Source: Amycolatopsis sp. NBC_01488
GTDB lineage: Bacteria > Actinomycetota > Actinomycetes > Mycobacteriales > Pseudonocardiaceae
DNA length: 64,000 nt
Direction: 5' to 3'
Assembly (NCBI RefSeq): GCF_036227105.1
Contig: NZ_CP109434.1
Span: 5,924,501 to 5,988,500 of the forward strand
The notes beneath the pieces are model-generated. The model was not told the origin of the DNA, made no database searches, and worked only from the letters and a program-made list of their open reading frames with translations. Every line of letters begins with the position of its first letter. Positions within the stretch are counted from its first letter, which is position 1. A program made the translations under genes and the position numbers. Positions 24,883 through 32,824 of this stretch are shown here, piece by piece.

Positions 24883-26211
24883 GTGAGTCAACCGAACCGG
24901 TCGGCGATCGCCAAGATCGTCGGCGCGAGCCTGATCGGCACCACCATCGAGTGGTACGACTTCTTCCTCTACACCTCGGCCGCCGCGCTGGTGTTCAACA
25001 AGCTGTTCTTCCCGACGGCGAACCCGTTGACCGGCACGCTGCTGGCGTTCCTGACCTACGCCGTCGGGTTCCTCGCCCGCCCGATCGGCGGCCTGGTCTT
25101 CGGCCACTACGGCGACCGGCTCGGCCGCAAGAAGCTCCTGATCGTCAGCCTGGCGCTGATGGGCGGCTCGACCTGCCTGATGGGCGTGCTGCCGACGTAC
25201 GCGAGCGCGGGTGTCGCGGCGCCGATCCTGCTCACGCTGCTTCGCCTCGTCCAGGGCTTCGCGCTGGGTGGGGAGTGGGGCGGCGCCGTCCTGATCGTCT
25301 CCGAACACGGCGACGCCCGCCGCCGCGGCTTCTGGGCGAGCTGGCCGCAGTGCGGCGCGCCCGGCGGCAACCTCCTGGCCACCGCCGTCCTGGCGATCCT
25401 CTCGGCCACCCAGTCCGACGCGACGTTCATGGCCTGGGGTTGGCGCGTCCCGTTCCTGCTCTCGGGCGTGCTGCTGCTGATCGGGCTCTGGATCCGGCTG
25501 GCCGTCGCCGAGTCGCCGGTGTTCCTGGCCGCGCAGAAGCAGGTCGAGAACCGCGCCGAAAAGCACGTCCCGGTCGTGGAGGTCTTCCGCGACAGCCGGC
25601 GCCAGGTGCTGATCACGATCGGCGCCCGGATGGCCGAGAACGTCTCGTACTACGTGATCACCGCGTTCATCCTGGTGTACGTCACGACCGGGCTGCACCT
25701 GCCGAAGGGCGTCGGCCTGAGTGCGGTGCTGATCGGCTCGGCGGTGCACTTCGTCGCGATCCCGCTGTGGGGCGCGCTGTCCGACCGCGTCGGCCGCCGT
25801 CCGGTGTACCTGTTCGGCGCGATCGGGATGGCGTTGTGGGGCTTCGCGTTCTTCGCGCTGCTGGACACGAAGTCGTCGGCGGTGATCGTGCTGGCCGCGA
25901 CCGTCGGGCTGGTGCTGCACGGCGCGATGTACGGCCCGCAGGCCGCGTTCTTCGCCGAGCAGTTCCCGACGCGGGTGCGCTACACCGGGCTCTCGGTCGG
26001 CGGCCAGCTGTCGTCGATCGCCGCGGGCGCCGTCGCCCCGCTGATCGCGGTGGCGCTGTTCTCGGCGTGGGGCAGCACGGTGCCGGTGTCGCTGTACGTC
26101 GCGGCGATGTGCCTGATCACGGTGATCGCCCTGCTCGCGGCCCGCGAGACGCGCGGCGAGTCCCTGCACGACGAGGACGTCCAGGCGGAGACGGCGACCG
26201 TTTCGCCTTAG
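24883..26211 (+). CDS. MFS metabolite:H+ symporter
   Basis: A 442-residue, 12-helix transporter of the metabolite:proton symporter family (ShiA/ProP/KgtP-like): TTIEWYDFFLYTSAAALVFN, GHYGDRLGRKKLL between helices 2 and 3, and LVQGFALGGEWGGAVL in helix 4. Members carry small organic acids such as citrate, shikimate or 2-oxoglutarate. The GTG at 24883 with GGAG six bases upstream is preferred over the GTG at 24871. Position between bdhA and the regulator suggests import of a hydroxy acid. The stop is one base before the next start. Confidence 0.9.
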   Translation: MSQPNRSAIAKIVGASLIGTTIEWYDFFLYTSAAALVFNKLFFPTANPLTGTLLAFLTYAVGFLARPIGGLVFGHYGDRLGRKKLLIVSLALMGGSTCLMGVLPTYASAGVAAPILLTLLRLVQGFALGGEWGGAVLIVSEHGDARRRGFWASWPQCGAPGGNLLATAVLAILSATQSDATFMAWGWRVPFLLSGVLLLIGLWIRLAVAESPVFLAAQKQVENRAEKHVPVVEVFRDSRRQVLITIGARMAENVSYYVITAFILVYVTTGLHLPKGVGLSAVLIGSAVHFVAIPLWGALSDRVGRRPVYLFGAIGMALWGFAFFALLDTKSSAVIVLAATVGLVLHGAMYGPQAAFFAEQFPTRVRYTGLSVGGQLSSIAAGAVAPLIAVALFSAWGSTVPVSLYVAAMCLITVIALLAARETRGESLHDEDVQAETATVSP

Positions 26212-26212
26212 C

Positions 26213-28084
26213 ATGACCGCCGTGACCGTACCGACCGATGTGGTGCGCCGGCTGCTCGACCTGCTCGCCTCCGGGGCGAGCAGCGAGCAGCTGGCGCACG
26301 TCGTCGTGGCCGCTCGTGCCGAAGGCGCCCTCGGTCCGGCCGACCTGGCCGCCCTGGCCAGCGCGGGCGAGCTGGCGCTGCGGATCCGCGAGACGCTCGC
26401 CGAGCACCGGCGGCGCGAGGCCCAGCTCGGCGCGCTGTTCGACACCGCGAGCGAGCTCGCCGCACTGTCCGATCCGGACACCGTGCTGCGCTCGATCGTC
26501 CGGCGGGCACGGGCGTTGCTGGGTGTCGACGTCTCGTACCTCTCGCTCAACGACGAGGCCGAGAACCGGACCTACGTGCGGGTCAGCGACGGGTCGGTGT
26601 CGGCGGAGTTCCAGCAGATCGTGCTCGGCATGGGGGAGGGCCTCGGCGGCCTGGTGGCGCAGACCGCGCGGCCGTACGCGACGTCGGACTACTTCCACGA
26701 CGACCGGTTCAAGCACACTCGGCACATCGACTCCGGCGTCAAGGACGAGGGCCTGACCGCGATCCTCGGCGTCCCGCTGGCGATCGGCCCGAAGGTGCTC
26801 GGGGTGCTCTTCGCGTCCGACCGCGCGACGCGGGAGTTCTCCGCGGACGAAGTCGCTTTGCTGTCCTCGCTGGCCGACCACGCGGCGATCGCCCTGGACA
26901 GCGCGAACCTGCTCGACCAGACGCGCCGGGCCGTCGAGGAGCTCAACGACGCCAACGCGACGATCCGCGCGCACACCGAGGCGATGGAACGCGCCCAGGA
27001 CGCGCACGACCGGCTGACCGACCTCGTGCTGCGCGGCGGCGACCTGCCGGACGTCGCGGCCGCCGTCGCCGGGGTGCTGCACGGCGACCTCACGGTCTAC
27101 GACGCCGACCGCAGGCTGCTGGCCGGCTCGGCCGCACCCGCCGCACTCGACCCGGACGCGCTCGCCGCGGCCCGCGCCGCCGGCCGAGCGGTGTCCACAA
27201 AGGACACCTGGGTGTGTGCGGTGCAGGCCGGTCCGGAGCTGCTCGGCAGCCTGGTGCTGACCGGCCGCGACGGGCTCTCCGACCCCGACCGGCGGTTGTT
27301 CGAACGCGCGGGCGTCGTGACGGCGTTGCTGCTGATGCTGCGGCGGTCGGTGGTGCGGGCCGAGGACGAGGTCCGCGGCGAGCTGCTGACCGACCTGCTC
27401 ACCGCACCCGACCGCAACCCCCGCGCGCTGCTGGCCCGCGGCCGCCGGCTGGGGATCGACCTGTCGGCCCCGCACGCGGTCCTGGTGGCGCACGCGGACG
27501 GCGGTTCACGACGACGTCTGGCGAGCGCGGCGGCCCGGCACGCGACGCTGGTGGGCGTGCACGCGGAGGAGGTCGTCCTGCTCGGCGCGGGCGACCCGGA
27601 CGAGCTGGCCCGCCGCGTGGCCGCCGACCTCGGCGCGGCGACGGGCCGCCCGGTGACGGTGGGCGCGGCGGGCCCGGCGAGCGGGCCGTCGTCGATCGCT
27701 TCGGCCCACGCGGAAGCGGCGCGGTGCGTCCGGGCGCTGCTGGCGCTGGGCCGGACCGGCGAAGGCGCGGCGATGGCGGGGCTGGGATTTCTGGGGCAGC
27801 TGCTGGGTGATCATGCGGACTTGGACTTGTTCGTGCGGCAGACGTTGGGACCGGTGCTGGACTACGACGCGCGCCGGGGGACGGAGCTGGTCGCGACGCT
27901 GCGGGCGTACTTCGCGAGCGGATCGCAGTTGGCGCGGACGAAGGACGTGTTGCACGTCCACGTGAATACCGTGGTGCAGCGGCTGGAGCGGGTGGCGTCG
28001 CTGCTGGGGGAGGAGTGGCAGGCGCCGGACCGCGCGCTGGAGATCCAGCTGGCCCTGCGGGTACACCGGCTACGCGAGGCGTAG
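26213..28084 (+). CDS. GAF-domain PucR/CdaR-type regulator
   Basis: A 623-residue regulator. A GAF domain spans ~residues 80-240 (SPDTVLRSIV-like start, GMGEGLGGLVAQ, LGVPLAIGPKVLGVLFASDR). A short coiled linker (EELNDANATIRAHTEAMERA) follows, and the C-terminal PucR helix-turn-helix is near 565-600 (TLRAYFASGSQLARTKDVLH, HVNTVVQRLERV). Such proteins activate adjacent catabolic genes in response to a small-molecule ligand. It begins one base after the MFS stop, so it is co-transcribed with bdhA and the carrier and likely controls them. Confidence 0.92.
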   Translation: MTAVTVPTDVVRRLLDLLASGASSEQLAHVVVAARAEGALGPADLAALASAGELALRIRETLAEHRRREAQLGALFDTASELAALSDPDTVLRSIVRRARALLGVDVSYLSLNDEAENRTYVRVSDGSVSAEFQQIVLGMGEGLGGLVAQTARPYATSDYFHDDRFKHTRHIDSGVKDEGLTAILGVPLAIGPKVLGVLFASDRATREFSADEVALLSSLADHAAIALDSANLLDQTRRAVEELNDANATIRAHTEAMERAQDAHDRLTDLVLRGGDLPDVAAAVAGVLHGDLTVYDADRRLLAGSAAPAALDPDALAAARAAGRAVSTKDTWVCAVQAGPELLGSLVLTGRDGLSDPDRRLFERAGVVTALLLMLRRSVVRAEDEVRGELLTDLLTAPDRNPRALLARGRRLGIDLSAPHAVLVAHADGGSRRRLASAAARHATLVGVHAEEVVLLGAGDPDELARRVAADLGAATGRPVTVGAAGPASGPSSIASAHAEAARCVRALLALGRTGEGAAMAGLGFLGQLLGDHADLDLFVRQTLGPVLDYDARRGTELVATLRAYFASGSQLARTKDVLHVHVNTVVQRLERVASLLGEEWQAPDRALEIQLALRVHRLREA

Positions 28085-28117
28085 AGGGCGGCAGCCGCGG
28101 CTCCGCGCTGCGCCCTC
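28084..28117. terminator. Bidirectional terminator hairpin
   Basis: GAGGGCGGCAGC at 28084 pairs with GCTGCGCCCTC ending at 28117, with one bulged G and an 11-base loop. It separates the convergent PucR-type gene and the minus-strand MFS gene. Confidence 0.65.
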
Positions 28118-28177
28118 GCGCGGACGCCGGCGATCGGCGCGCAAGCCGGCGTTGCGGGTGCGCCGGTTGCGCGAAGC

Positions 28178-29323
28178 TCAGCCAGATCGCGCGAACGCCG
28201 CCGATCGGCGCACCACCATCGCCGACGCGAGGCCGCCCGTCGCCGCGATGATCACCGCCGGCGCCAACACTCCGTGGTCCAACCCCAGTCCGCCCAACGC
28301 CGCCCCCGAAGCGATGCCGATCTGGAACGCCACGATGTACACCGCCGACGCCAGGTCCGGCCGGCTCTTCGCCACCCGCAGGACCGCCGCCTGCAGCACC
28401 ACGCCGATCCCCGCCGCCGGCCCGGCCCACGCCACGATCGCCGCTCCCGCCGCCAGCGGACCCGGCACGACCAGCAGCGCCAGCATGCAAACAGCCAGGC
28501 CGCCCGTCGTGACCAGCGCCGTCGCCCGCGGGTGGCCGTCGATGTGACGGCCGATCAAGAGCAAGCCCAGCAACCCCGCCGTTCCGTGGGCGAGCAGCAG
28601 CAACGACGTCGACGAACCGGTCAGGTGGACGTACCGCGCGATGATCGCCGTGATGTACGTGAACGCCGCGAAATGCCCGGTCACCACCAGCAGCGTCGTC
28701 ACGTTCACCGGAAGCAGCGAGCGGTGCGCGAAGCGGCCGTGGAGAGCCGACGCCATCGCGGGCATGGGACCCACGGTGAGCCGGATGACCAGCGCCGTCA
28801 CCGCCGCGACGGCCGCCACGGTCAGCACCGCGATCCGCCAGCCGAGGGCTGCGCCGAGCCACGAACTCGCCGAAAGCCCGAACAGGAAAGCCACGGAGTT
28901 CCCGGCGAACACCACCGCCGTCGCGCGGCCGCTCTGCCCCGGCCCGAGCAGCCGGCCGGCCATGGACGCCACCACCGACCAGAACACGCCGTGCCCCGCG
29001 GCCGCCACCAGCCGCGCGGCGACGGCGACGCCGTAGTTCGGCGCGACCGCCAGCACCAGGTTCGACACCACGATCATCCCCAGTGTCACCAGCGCGGTCG
29101 TCCGGCGGTCCCAGCGTGCCGTGAGCGCCACCAGCGGCACCACCGAGACCGCCACGACCAGCGCGTACCCGGTCATCAGCAGCCCGATCGCGGAATCCCC
29201 GGCATCCAGCCCGGACGCGAGCTGCGGTAGCAGCGCGACCGGCAGGTTCTCCGAGGTCACGGACACGAAACAGGCCGCGCCGAGTGCTCCCAGCGCGAGC
29301 CGGGTACGGGGTTCGACGAGCAT
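28178..29323 (-). CDS. MFS transporter (drug/sugar exporter type)
   Basis: A 381-residue, 12-helix MFS protein of the AraJ/Bcr-like DHA1 type: SENLPVALLPQLASGL in helix 1, VALTARWDRRTTALVTLGM in the 2-3 loop. It is likely an efflux carrier. It is divergent from a LacI-family gene only 30 bp away, and TATCGT lies 6 nt before its ATG, so transcription seems leaderless. The LacI protein probably represses it. The substrate is unknown; some homologues export sugars. Confidence 0.9.
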   Translation of the reverse strand: MLVEPRTRLALGALGAACFVSVTSENLPVALLPQLASGLDAGDSAIGLLMTGYALVVAVSVVPLVALTARWDRRTTALVTLGMIVVSNLVLAVAPNYGVAVAARLVAAAGHGVFWSVVASMAGRLLGPGQSGRATAVVFAGNSVAFLFGLSASSWLGAALGWRIAVLTVAAVAAVTALVIRLTVGPMPAMASALHGRFAHRSLLPVNVTTLLVVTGHFAAFTYITAIIARYVHLTGSSTSLLLLAHGTAGLLGLLLIGRHIDGHPRATALVTTGGLAVCMLALLVVPGPLAAGAAIVAWAGPAAGIGVVLQAAVLRVAKSRPDLASAVYIVAFQIGIASGAALGGLGLDHGVLAPAVIIAATGGLASAMVVRRSAAFARSG

Positions 29324-29329
29324 TGTTTA

Positions 29330-29347
29330 ACGATACACAGATAGGGT
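29330..29347. promoter_or_regulatory. Back-to-back leaderless promoters in a 30-bp gap
   Basis: The minus-strand -10 box TATCGT (29330-29335) and the plus-strand -10 box TAGGGT (29342-29347) are only 6 bp apart, each 6 nt from its own ATG (29323 and 29354). The -35 region of each promoter must lie within the coding region of the other gene. Confidence 0.65.
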
Positions 29348-29353
29348 GGGCGG

Positions 29354-30364
29354 ATGTCCAGACCCACGATGGCGGACGTCGCGCGCCGCTGCGGCGTCTC
29401 GGCGATGACCGTGTCGTACTGCTACAACCAGCCCGAGCGCGTCGCGCCCGAGACGCTGCGCCGGGTCCGCGAGGTCGCCGCCGAGCTCGGCTACCGCGGG
29501 CCGGACCCCACCGCGCGCTCCCTGCGCCGCCGCCACAACGGCGCGATCGGCGTCGTGCTCGGCGAACACCTCGCCTACGCCTTCGAAGACCCGCAGGCCC
29601 GCCGGTTCCTGGCCGGCGTCGCCGAGGTCTGCCGCGAACGCGGGAGCGGGCTGAACCTCATCCCGACCACCGGCGCGGACGACGACGTCGAGCGCGTGCG
29701 GTCGGCGTCCGTCGACGGCTACATCGTCTGGACGACCGTCGACACCGATCCGGTGCTCGACGTCGTGAGCGGGCTCGGCAAGCCGGTCGCGATCCACGGC
29801 GGACCTGCCATGGCCGGGGCCCAGGTGGTCAGCATCGACAACCGCGCGTCCGCACGGGAGCTGGCCGCGCGCACGTTCCCCGGCGCCCTCCGGCCGGCCG
29901 TGCTGAGCTTCCCCTTCGACCGCCACCGCCGGCCGAGGCTGGAAACCGCGCCCGCGGCGGACGACATCGCGTTCCCCGTCACCCGCGAACGGCTCCTCGG
30001 CATCTACGACCACCTCGGCGACCCGAGTGGCCTGCGGGTCGCGGTCGTCGCCCGCAACGACCGCGACGAAGCCGCGAAGCCGGCCGACGCGCTGCTCGAC
30101 ACCGAGCCCGACGCCGTGATCGCCATGAGCGACCAGCTCGCCTTCGCCGTCCTCGACGCGGCGAAGCGCCGCGGCCTGCGGGTGCCCGAAGACCTCGCCG
30201 TCGCCGGGTGGGACGACGACCCGGACGCCGCCCGCGCCGGGCTCACGACCATCACGCAGTCGCTCTTCGCCCAGGGCCGCGACTGCGCCCTGATCGCCTT
30301 GGGCGACCGGGCCCCGGGCGGGCCCGCCGAGTGGACCGCGACCGTCCGGACGACTACCCGCTGA
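29354..30364 (+). CDS. LacI-family transcriptional regulator
   Basis: A 336-residue LacI-type repressor. The N-terminal helix-turn-helix is TMADVARRCGVSAMTVSYCY with the hinge-helix region PTARSLRRR; the periplasmic-binding-like domain includes GYIVWTTVDTD, and AMSDQLAFAVLDAAKRRGLR. It is divergent from the MFS gene with overlapping leaderless promoters. Its 3' end overlaps the truncated oxidoreductase by 11 bp. The ligand is unknown. Confidence 0.92.
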   Translation: MSRPTMADVARRCGVSAMTVSYCYNQPERVAPETLRRVREVAAELGYRGPDPTARSLRRRHNGAIGVVLGEHLAYAFEDPQARRFLAGVAEVCRERGSGLNLIPTTGADDDVERVRSASVDGYIVWTTVDTDPVLDVVSGLGKPVAIHGGPAMAGAQVVSIDNRASARELAARTFPGALRPAVLSFPFDRHRRPRLETAPAADDIAFPVTRERLLGIYDHLGDPSGLRVAVVARNDRDEAAKPADALLDTEPDAVIAMSDQLAFAVLDAAKRRGLRVPEDLAVAGWDDDPDAARAGLTTITQSLFAQGRDCALIALGDRAPGGPAEWTATVRTTTR

Positions 30365-30782
30365 CCGCCACGACCAGCTTGCCTCCGAGCGCGCGGGTGG
30401 CCGTCTCGATCCCGGAGCCCGCCGCCCCGGCCTGCTCCCACGGCATCGCCGCCGGTTTCGCGGCCCAGAACGCCAGCACCGCGAACTCGGCGGTCGCCCC
30501 GCCGAGCCGGGCGACGTCGACCGCGCCGAACACCTCGTCGCCGATCTCGGCCCCGGGACCGGCCTCGTCCATCACGCCCGCGGCGTCCACGCCCGGGATG
30601 TGCGGCAGGGTGATCGGCGAACGCGACTTCCCGGCGCGGATCATCAGGTCGACCGGGGACACTCCGGCCGCCCGCACGCGGATCCGCACCTCGCCCGGGC
30701 CGGCGTGCGGCTCCGGAAGCTCCCCGACGGACAGGACCTCGGGCGGGCCGAACCGCTCGAACCGGGTTGCGAACACGATCAC
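30354..30782 (-). pseudogene. Zinc-free alcohol dehydrogenase/quinone oxidoreductase with internal deletion
   Basis: Only 142 residues remain of an MDR-family NADPH oxidoreductase that is normally ~300. The N-terminal catalytic lobe is intact (EVLSVGELPEPHAGPGEVRI, RAAGVSPVDLMIRAGKS, PHIPGVDAAGVM) up to MPWEQAGAAGSGIETATRAL. Then the sequence jumps to GGKLVVAVSG and stops, which looks like the last residues of the parent protein. The NADPH-binding Rossmann domain (GASGxVG) is missing, so activity is unlikely. Translation from GTG at 30782 or GTG at 30776 (AGGAG upstream) is possible. It is divergent from a TetR gene. Confidence 0.75.
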
Positions 30783-30827
30783 TCCTCCACATCGGCCACC
30801 CTGACCACGCCTACGCTAGGAGTGATC
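30777..30827. promoter_or_regulatory. 10-bp inverted repeat between TetR gene and truncated oxidoreductase
   Basis: GATCACTCCT (30777-30786) and AGGAGTGATC (30818-30827) are perfect inverted copies with a 31-bp spacer. The left copy covers the oxidoreductase start. It may be the TetR operator pair or a chance echo of the ribosome-site sequence. Confidence 0.45.
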
Positions 30828-30855
30828 ACCGGCGACGAGCGGGGAAGTGAGAGCC

Positions 30856-31416
30856 GTGCGGGGCGAACTGACGCGGAAACGCCGGGCCGACGCCGAGGAC
30901 AACCGCCGCCGCCTCGTCGCGGTCGCGCACACGGCCTTCGCGCGCGACGGCCCGGACCTGCCGGTGCGGGAGATCGCGCGGCGCGCGGGCCTGGCGCCCG
31001 CGACCGTCCACCGGCACTTCCCCTCGCGCGACGACCTCCTCGCGGCCGTGCTCGCCGGCCAGGTCGACCGGTGCGCGGGCCGGCTGCGGGCCGCGCTCGC
31101 CGACCCGGACAGCCGCCGCGCGCTGACCCGCACGTTCCACCGGTTCGGCGAGTGGCGGGTCGAAGAGCCCGGGCTCGTGGGCGTCCTCGAAGGACCGGAA
31201 TTCGCCGACCGGCGCCGCGCGCACGCCGAGGCGTTCGCGCGGCTGGTCGAGCGGGCCCGCGCCGACGGCGTTCTGCGACCCCAGGTGTCGCTCGAGGACG
31301 TCCGGCTCGCGCTGACGGCGACCGCGTCGGCGCGGACCGGTCCGGAGGCTCGGCGGCTGACCGCGGTGCTGCTGACCGGGCTGTTGACCGGAATTCCGCG
31401 CGGCTCGGCCGGCTGA
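30856..31416 (+). CDS. TetR-family transcriptional regulator
   Basis: A 186-residue TetR regulator with the N-terminal helix-turn-helix (FARDGPDLPVREIARRAGLA, ATVHRHFPSRDDLLAAVLAG) and a C-terminal domain of the SBI_00515-like group (FHRFGEWRVEEPGLVGVLEG). The GTG at 30856 with GGGGAAG upstream is preferred; GTG at 30847 would add three residues. Its original target was probably the divergent oxidoreductase, now truncated, so the regulator may have lost its main job. Confidence 0.9.
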   Translation: MRGELTRKRRADAEDNRRRLVAVAHTAFARDGPDLPVREIARRAGLAPATVHRHFPSRDDLLAAVLAGQVDRCAGRLRAALADPDSRRALTRTFHRFGEWRVEEPGLVGVLEGPEFADRRRAHAEAFARLVERARADGVLRPQVSLEDVRLALTATASARTGPEARRLTAVLLTGLLTGIPRGSAG

Positions 31417-31458
31417 CCGAGCCGCCTGGGTACGACCTTCGCCGATGCCGATCTTCCG

Positions 31459-32652
31459 CTAGCACTGCCCGTCGGCGAGGACCCAGTAGCCCGGTGACGT
31501 CTCGCGCAGGGCGTGCGTGGTGAACGTGTTCCACAGGCCCATCGCCTGGTTCGAGCCGTTCGCGTAGGTCTGTCCGCCGCTCTGGTGCGCCCGGCCCGCC
31601 TGGGTGTGGGCGTAGTTGCTGGCGTTCACGCAGGTGCCCGCGGGCTGGGTGGTCGTGGTCGGCGGTGCGGTGGTCGTCGTCGTGCCCCCGGATCCCTGGT
31701 CCAGCCCGAAGAACACGCCCGTGTAGTAGCTGGAGCAGATGCCCGCGAGGAAGTACGCGCCGGTGCTGCCGCACTGCGTCGGGCCGGTGCCCGGGTCGAC
31801 CGCCGTGCCGTGACCCATCCCGGCGATCGAGTACAGCTGCACCTGGCCGGCGTAGTTCGTCAACGTCGTGCCGCCGGGCAGCGACTGCGTGCTCGTCGGC
31901 GTCTGGGAGACGCCGTGGACGGCCGTCCACTGGTCGCGCAGCTCGGTGCCGTTGACCGGGTAGACGGTGTAGTCGCCGGTGCCCTGCCAGATCGCGACGC
32001 GCGGCCACGGCCCGCTGTAGCCGGGGTATTGGGCCTTCGCGCGGGACGCCCACTGCGCCGGGGTCAGGTTCTGGTCGTTCTGCTGGCAGTTCGTCGCTTC
32101 GGTGACGCTCGTGGCGCACTGCGCGGGCAGCCCGGCGTCGATGCCGCCGCCGGCGAAGACGTCCGGGTAGGCGGCGAGCAGGTCCGCGGTCATCCCGCCG
32201 CCGGCCGACAGCCCGGTGACGAAGACGCGCGAGGTGTCCGAGCCGTGGTCGGCGACCGCCTTGTCCACCATGGACTTGACGGACGCGGCTTCGCCGTTGC
32301 CCCGGGTGTCGTCGGCGGTGGAGAACCAGTTGAAGCACTTGAGCGAGTTGTTCGCGGTGGACGTCTGCGGGAACACGACCTCGAAGCGCCACCGGTCGGC
32401 CAGCTCGGGCCAGCCGGAGTGGGCGTAGTAGTCGCTCGCGCTCTGCGTGCAGCCGTGCAGGGCGACGACCACCGGGCGGCCGGCCTCGAGCCCCGACGGC
32501 GTGTAGGTGTACATCGCGAGCGCGCCCGGATTGGCGCCGAAGTTCGCGACCTGGACGAGGGACGACGGCGGCGGATCGGCGGCGGCCACCCCGACGGTGG
32601 TGAGCACGGCGGCGGTGATCGCGGCGAGTCCGGCGAAGGCGAGCTTGCGCAT
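31459..32652 (-). CDS. Secreted PHB-depolymerase-family esterase with C-terminal binding module
   Basis: A 397-residue secreted esterase. The signal peptide is residues 1-~25 (MRKLAFAGLAAITAAVLTTV...AAA). The catalytic domain is an alpha/beta hydrolase with HGCTQSASDY and the lipase box GLSAGGG; His in GMGHGTAVDP completes the triad. A Thr-rich linker (TTTTTAPPTTTTQ) leads to a C-terminal module CVNASNYAHTQAGRAHQSGG typical of extracellular short-chain PHA depolymerases. It would hydrolyse polyhydroxybutyrate or feruloyl esters outside the cell. AGGA lies seven bases before the ATG. With bdhA 7 kb away, PHB use is plausible (inference). Confidence 0.9.
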   Translation of the reverse strand: MRKLAFAGLAAITAAVLTTVGVAAADPPPSSLVQVANFGANPGALAMYTYTPSGLEAGRPVVVALHGCTQSASDYYAHSGWPELADRWRFEVVFPQTSTANNSLKCFNWFSTADDTRGNGEAASVKSMVDKAVADHGSDTSRVFVTGLSAGGGMTADLLAAYPDVFAGGGIDAGLPAQCATSVTEATNCQQNDQNLTPAQWASRAKAQYPGYSGPWPRVAIWQGTGDYTVYPVNGTELRDQWTAVHGVSQTPTSTQSLPGGTTLTNYAGQVQLYSIAGMGHGTAVDPGTGPTQCGSTGAYFLAGICSSYYTGVFFGLDQGSGGTTTTTAPPTTTTQPAGTCVNASNYAHTQAGRAHQSGGQTYANGSNQAMGLWNTFTTHALRETSPGYWVLADGQC

Positions 32653-32824
32653 GGGGGAGTCCTTCTCGTCGTTGAGAGGGTTTCCAGCGACGCTAAATCG
32701 GTCACGCGGTTCCGGCCATGTGGCCGTCCACCACATCCCCGCGGCGATTCATGGTGACCGGCGGGGTGGCTGCCGCCGGGCGCACGCGCTTGGGTTCTGT
32801 TCCATCCGAACCCGGAGGTGGACC

